The notes beneath the pieces were generated by a model. That model saw only the letters and a program-made list of their open reading frames with translations, was not told the origin of the DNA and made no database searches. Source: Clostridia bacterium (GTDB taxonomy: Bacteria; Bacillota; Clostridia; Oscillospirales; Acutalibacteraceae). Taken from it: a DNA stretch of 64,000 nucleotides. Made by a program: the position numbers and the translations under genes. How positions within the stretch are numbered: the stretch's first letter is position 1; the number at the start of each line of letters is the position of its first letter. This document shows positions 60,065 to 64,000 of this stretch, piece after piece. Where the stretch lies: NCBI GenBank assembly GCA_017436255.1, contig JAFSDK010000034.1:1-64000 (forward strand), given 5' to 3'.

Positions 60065-62905
60065 TTACAGCATCTTCTTTAAGAACTGACCTGTGTACGA
60101 TTTTTCTACCTTGGCAACCTCTTCGGGTGTGCCGCAACAAACGAGCGTACCACCCGCATTACCGCCTTCGGGACCCAAATCAACAATATAATCTGCCGTT
60201 TTTATAACATCAAGATTATGCTCAATTACAAGCACGGTGTTACCTGCATCGACGAGACGCTGAAGAACGTCAATAAGCATGTGAACATCGTAGGAATGTA
60301 GTCCTGTAGTAGGTTCATCAAGTATATAAATGGTTTTACCGGTTGAACGCTTTGAAAGTTCAGTAGCTAATTTTACACGTTGTGCCTCACCGCCCGAAAG
60401 CGTAGTAGCAGATTGACCAATTTTAATATAACCTAGTCCAACATCAAATAAAGTTTGCAATTTCCTTTTAATTTTAGGTACTGCCGAAAAAAATTGCAGT
60501 CCCTCTTCAACCGTCATTTCAAGTACGTCCGAAATGTTTTTACCCTTATATTTAATATTTAAGGTTTCGCGGTTATAACGCTTACCGCCACACACCTCAC
60601 AAGGTACGTAAATATCGGGCAAGAAGTGCATTTCAATTTTCATAATGCCGTCGCCCTCACAGGCCTCGCATCGTCCACCCTTGACATTGAACGAAAAACG
60701 ACCTGCATTATAACCTTGAGCCTTTGCGTCCTTAGTTTGCGAAAAAAGTTCTCGTATATCGTTAAACACGCCCGTATAAGTGGCTGGGTTTGAACGCGGT
60801 GTTCTGCCTATCGGTGACTGGTCAATGTTTATTACCTTATCAAGATTTTCGGCACCCGCAATGCTCTTGAACTTGCCCGGGAAGGTTTTGGCGCGGTTTA
60901 ATTCTGCCGCTAAATATTTGTAAAGAATTTCATTTACAAAGGACGATTTACCCGAGCCCGAAACACCCGTCACGCATATAAACTCACCGAGCGGTAATTT
61001 AACGTTTATATTTTTTAGATTGTTTTCAGAGGCACCCCTTACGGTTAGGTAAGCACCATTGCCCTTTCTTCTAACTTTAGGCACCTCAATTTTTCTGCGA
61101 CCCGTAAGGTAATCGGACGTAATTGAATTGTTAAACTTTTTAAGTTCATCAACACTACCCGAAAAAACTACCTCGCCGCCGTGTATACCTGCACCGGGAC
61201 CTATATCGACAACGTAGTCGGCCTCTCGTATGGTATCCTCATCATGCTCAACAACAATAAGGGTATTACCAAGGTCACGTAAATGTTTAAGCGTTCCAAT
61301 AAGTTTTTCGTTATCACGCTGGTGTAGACCGATACTCGGTTCATCAAGAATATATAGAACGCCCATAAGCGACGAGCCGATTTGCGTGGCAAGACGTATA
61401 CGTTGACTCTCGCCACCCGACAGCGTACCCGAAGAACGAGCGAGGGTTAGGTAGTCAAGTCCTACACTCTTTAGGAAATTAAGTCGACTGTTTATCTCTT
61501 TGATAATCGGTGCCGCTATTTTTAGTTTAAAAGACGTAAACTCAAGCGAATCTAAAAAGTCAATTAACTGACTAATTGAAAAATTGCAAATCTCGTAGAT
61601 GTTTTTGCCGCCAACCGTCACCGCCATAGCCTCGGGCTTTAGACGTGTACCATTACAATCAGGGCAATCACATTCGTTCATATTAACCTCAATTTCACGA
61701 CGTGCAAAATCACTCTTTGACTCTTTGTAACGACGTTCAAGGTTATTTATAACACCCTCAAACGGCGCATAATATTCGCTACCCTTGCCCCAACTTGTAG
61801 TGCGTATCAATTTAATTTTTTCTCCGTCAGTACCGTATAACACGGCATTTTGTGCCTCTTTGGGTATATCTTTAAAGGGCGTTTTAATATCAAAACCATA
61901 GTGGTCGGCAATACCTTGGTAGTACATTGAAGCAATTGTGCCTTGGTTTGGCACATACCACGAGCCTACACCCCAACCCGAGGCCTGAATAGCACCATCT
62001 AAAAGTGATTTATCTTGGTCGGCAACAATAAGTCTTGGGTCAACCTTCATAAATTTGCCAATACCCGTACAGGTTGGACAGGCACCAACGGGACTATTGA
62101 ACGAAAACAACGTCGGCGTAATTTCGGGCATACTTATATTGTGCTCATCACAAGCATAGTTTTGCGAGAATTTAAGTTCTTCTCCGCCTATTACGTCTAC
62201 GTTTATAATACCACCCGTAAGATTAGCCGCTGTTTCGATACTGCCCGCAAGTCGGGTTTTAATATCCTCTTTAACAACAAGTCGATCGATAATTACGTCG
62301 ATATAATGCTTTTTGTTTTTCTCAAGTTTAATTTCTTCACTAAGGTCGTATAAACTACCGTCAATACGCACACGTACGTAACCCGATTTTCTTGCACTAT
62401 CGAGTTCCTTTACGTATTCACCTTTTCTACCCCTAACGATAGGTGCCATTACCTGAATTTTAGTGCCTTCGGGCAGTTTTAGTACCGAATCAACTATCTG
62501 GTCGGTTGTTTGTTGGCTAATTTCTTTACCGCATATAGGACAATGCGGAACACCGACACGCGCGTACAACAAACGCAGGTAGTCATAAATTTCGGTTATG
62601 GTACCAACCGTTGAGCGTGGATTTTTAGAGGTGGTTTTCTGGTCTATTGATATAGCGGGAGAAAGACCCTCAATTGCCTCAACATCGGGCTTTTCCATCT
62701 GTCCTAAAAACATTCGAGCATAGGAAGACAGCGACTCAACATAGCGACGCTGACCCTCGGCATAAATGGTGTCGAAAGCCAATGATGATTTACCCGAGCC
62801 CGAAAGTCCCGTGAATACGACAAGCTTGTCCCTCGGTATATCTACACTAATATTTTTTAAATTATTAACCTTTGCGCCTTTAATTTTAATTTCCTTTATA
62901 GCCAT
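60065..62905 (-). CDS. uvrA: Excinuclease ABC subunit A
   Basis: DNA damage recognition ATPase of nucleotide excision repair, 946 residues from ATG 62905 (GAGGTAGTT upstream). Two ABC modules: [20 protein letters not shown] at about 32, and [19 protein letters not shown] at about 635. Signatures [17 protein letters not shown] and [17 protein letters not shown] are present. Zinc modules are [19 protein letters not shown] and RCEACEGDG with [10 protein letters not shown]. It follows uvrB on the same strand, the normal uvrB-uvrA order. Confidence 0.98.
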   Translation of the reverse strand: MAIKEIKIKGAKVNNLKNISVDIPRDKLVVFTGLSGSGKSSLAFDTIYAEGQRRYVESLSSYARMFLGQMEKPDVEAIEGLSPAISIDQKTTSKNPRSTVGTITEIYDYLRLLYARVGVPHCPICGKEISQQTTDQIVDSVLKLPEGTKIQVMAPIVRGRKGEYVKELDSARKSGYVRVRIDGSLYDLSEEIKLEKNKKHYIDVIIDRLVVKEDIKTRLAGSIETAANLTGGIINVDVIGGEELKFSQNYACDEHNISMPEITPTLFSFNSPVGACPTCTGIGKFMKVDPRLIVADQDKSLLDGAIQASGWGVGSWYVPNQGTIASMYYQGIADHYGFDIKTPFKDIPKEAQNAVLYGTDGEKIKLIRTTSWGKGSEYYAPFEGVINNLERRYKESKSDFARREIEVNMNECDCPDCNGTRLKPEAMAVTVGGKNIYEICNFSISQLIDFLDSLEFTSFKLKIAAPIIKEINSRLNFLKSVGLDYLTLARSSGTLSGGESQRIRLATQIGSSLMGVLYILDEPSIGLHQRDNEKLIGTLKHLRDLGNTLIVVEHDEDTIREADYVVDIGPGAGIHGGEVVFSGSVDELKKFNNSITSDYLTGRRKIEVPKVRRKGNGAYLTVRGASENNLKNINVKLPLGEFICVTGVSGSGKSSFVNEILYKYLAAELNRAKTFPGKFKSIAGAENLDKVINIDQSPIGRTPRSNPATYTGVFNDIRELFSQTKDAKAQGYNAGRFSFNVKGGRCEACEGDGIMKIEMHFLPDIYVPCEVCGGKRYNRETLNIKYKGKNISDVLEMTVEEGLQFFSAVPKIKRKLQTLFDVGLGYIKIGQSATTLSGGEAQRVKLATELSKRSTGKTIYILDEPTTGLHSYDVHMLIDVLQRLVDAGNTVLVIEHNLDVIKTADYIVDLGPEGGNAGGTLVCCGTPEEVAKVEKSYTGQFLKKML

Positions 62906-62973
62906 AACTACCTCTAAAAACACTTAATTATATCTATTTTACCCTTTTTAACAACAAAAGTAAATATATTTAT

Positions 62974-63007
62974 AAAAATAACCATCGTTTTACCGATGGT
63001 TATTTTT
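62974..63007 (-). terminator. Terminator at the end of uvrB
   Basis: AAAAATAACCATCG with CGATGGTTATTTTT around a six-base loop, including the uvrB stop codon. A partial stop before uvrA is likely. Confidence 0.8.
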
Positions 63008-64000
63008 CACCTCTAAGTGCTTTAATTTTATCACGCAAATATGCGGCATGCTCGAATTCTAACATCTTTGATGCCTCGCGCATCTCTGCAGAGAGTTTAG
63101 CGATAAGTTTCTCGCGCTCAATTTTAGGCATCTTTTTAATCGCCTTTTCGGTGTCATCAACTTTCGATGACATCTCAATGATTTCGTGAACATCCTTTAT
63201 AATAGTTTGCGGTATTATCCCGTGTTCTTTATTATAATTATCCTGAATTGCACGACGGCGGTTGGTTTCGTTTATGGCATTTTCCATTGAACGAGTAACA
63301 CTATCGGCATACATAATAACCTGGCCATTAGCATTTCTCGCGGCTCGACCCACCGTTTGTATAAGTGAAGTTTCGCTACGCAAAAATCCTTCTTTATCGG
63401 CGTCAAGAATTGCAACAAGTGATACTTCGGGTATATCAAGACCCTCTCTAAGTAGGTTAATACCCACAAGGACGTCGAACTCACCGAGTCGCAGGTCTCT
63501 TATTATCTGCATACGCTCAATGGTATCAACGTCGTAGTGCATATATCTAACCTTAATGTCTATGTTTTCAAGATACTCGGTTAAATCTTCTGCCATTTTT
63601 TTGGTAAGGGTGGTCACAAGCACCCTTTCTTTACGCTCAATCCTTAGGTTAATTTCAGAAACAAGGTCGTCAATTTGTCCTTCGCTTGGTTTAACAATAA
63701 TCTTGGGGTCAAGCAGACCGGTAGGTCTAATTACCTGTTCGGCAATCTGTACAGATTTTTCCTTTTCGAATTCACCCGGTGTTGCCGATACAAACACTAC
63801 TTGATTTAAATGTTTATAAAACTCATCAAAATTAAGTGGTCGGTTATCAAATGCCGAAGGTAATCTAAAACCGTACTCAACAAGATTTTCCTTTCTTGCC
63901 CTGTCACCGCCGTACATACCGCGCACCTGTGGCAAAGTTACGTGCGATTCATCGACAAACAGTACAAAATCTTCGGGGAAATAGTCAAGCAGCGTAAAGG
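63000..64000 (-). CDS. uvrB: Excinuclease ABC subunit B, C-terminal part; cut by the window edge
   Basis: Helicase-like damage-verification subunit that loads UvrC. Only the last third or so (about 333 residues) is visible. The frame is open to base 64000, so the ATG at 63935 is internal. Motifs are [20 protein letters not shown] (motif II region), [50 protein letters not shown], and [13 protein letters not shown] (motif VI). The C-terminal UVR domain ends [19 protein letters not shown]. Confidence 0.97.
   Translation of the reverse strand, partial: FTLLDYFPEDFVLFVDESHVTLPQVRGMYGGDRARKENLVEYGFRLPSAFDNRPLNFDEFYKHLNQVVFVSATPGEFEKEKSVQIAEQVIRPTGLLDPKIIVKPSEGQIDDLVSEINLRIERKERVLVTTLTKKMAEDLTEYLENIDIKVRYMHYDVDTIERMQIIRDLRLGEFDVLVGINLLREGLDIPEVSLVAILDADKEGFLRSETSLIQTVGRAARNANGQVIMYADSVTRSMENAINETNRRRAIQDNYNKEHGIIPQTIIKDVHEIIEMSSKVDDTEKAIKKMPKIEREKLIAKLSAEMREASKMLEFEHAAYLRDKIKALRGEK

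Overview
The window is AT-rich DNA from a Gram-positive, endospore-forming anaerobe of the class Clostridia, most like an Oscillospiraceae/Ruminococcaceae-type gut bacterium. This is inferred from gene content and gene order, not from a database search. The evidence is strong ribosome binding sites (GGAGG), sigma-A-like promoters, many U-tailed hairpin terminators, and several sporulation genes: sigG, bofA, dpaA/dpaB, spoVM and a SipL-like SPOCS/LysM protein. Clostridial families also occur (DUF4830, a CD1247-like zinc ribbon, DUF5685, Re-citrate synthase). Most genes lie on the minus strand.

From left to right on the minus strand, 1-6.9 kb is one transcription unit: a PucR/CdaR-type regulator, FtsE-FtsX, a coiled-coil M23 murein hydrolase, VanZ, an AI-2E-type permease, a coiled-coil protein and sigG. 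Homology to SigG stops abruptly at about residue 99 (base about 126), where unrelated sequence with its own start codon begins. 7-18 kb holds housekeeping genes: a sugar-ABC ATPase, a pseudouridine synthase, ispD-ispF, efp, aroQ, an endonuclease IV-like protein, yqeG, rpsU, an HPr gene, and the ylxM-ffh-rpsP-khpA-rimM-trmD operon.

18-24 kb has plus-strand genes (an orphan peptide-binding lipoprotein, cca, dpaA-dpaB) around a minus-strand murC. 24-31 kb carries bofA-addB-addA, with a hairpin covering the addB ribosome binding site. 31-36 kb carries rhaB-rhaA, tRNA-Leu(GAG), the SipL-like gene and two very small genes, spoVM and a 52-residue membrane protein. 36-48 kb is the conserved run yicC-remA-gmk-rpoZ-priA-def-fmt-rsmB-rlmN-prpC-prkC-rsgA, which couples nucleotide supply, translation quality control and Ser/Thr phosphorylation.

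48-52.8 kb is an accessory plus-strand stretch starting at tRNA-Thr(GGT). It holds small lipoproteins, a secreted esterase, a complete IS3-family element with a 3-bp target duplication, and short dispersed repeats. 52.8-58 kb is a minus-strand operon for the oxidative branch to 2-oxoglutarate (Re-citrate synthase-like enzyme, GntR regulator, aconitase, isocitrate dehydrogenase), with a palindromic operator at the promoter. 58-60 kb is a three-gene operon of unknown function (DUF5685, a DnaJ protein with a cysteine-rich tail, a membrane protein). The window ends with uvrA and the 3' part of uvrB.

No CRISPR array, rRNA operon or intact prophage is visible. The points most worth following are the interrupted sigG, the DUF5685/DnaJ locus, the micro-gene pair at spoVM, and the RNA or DNA inverted repeats at addB, prkC-rsgA and the island promoters.
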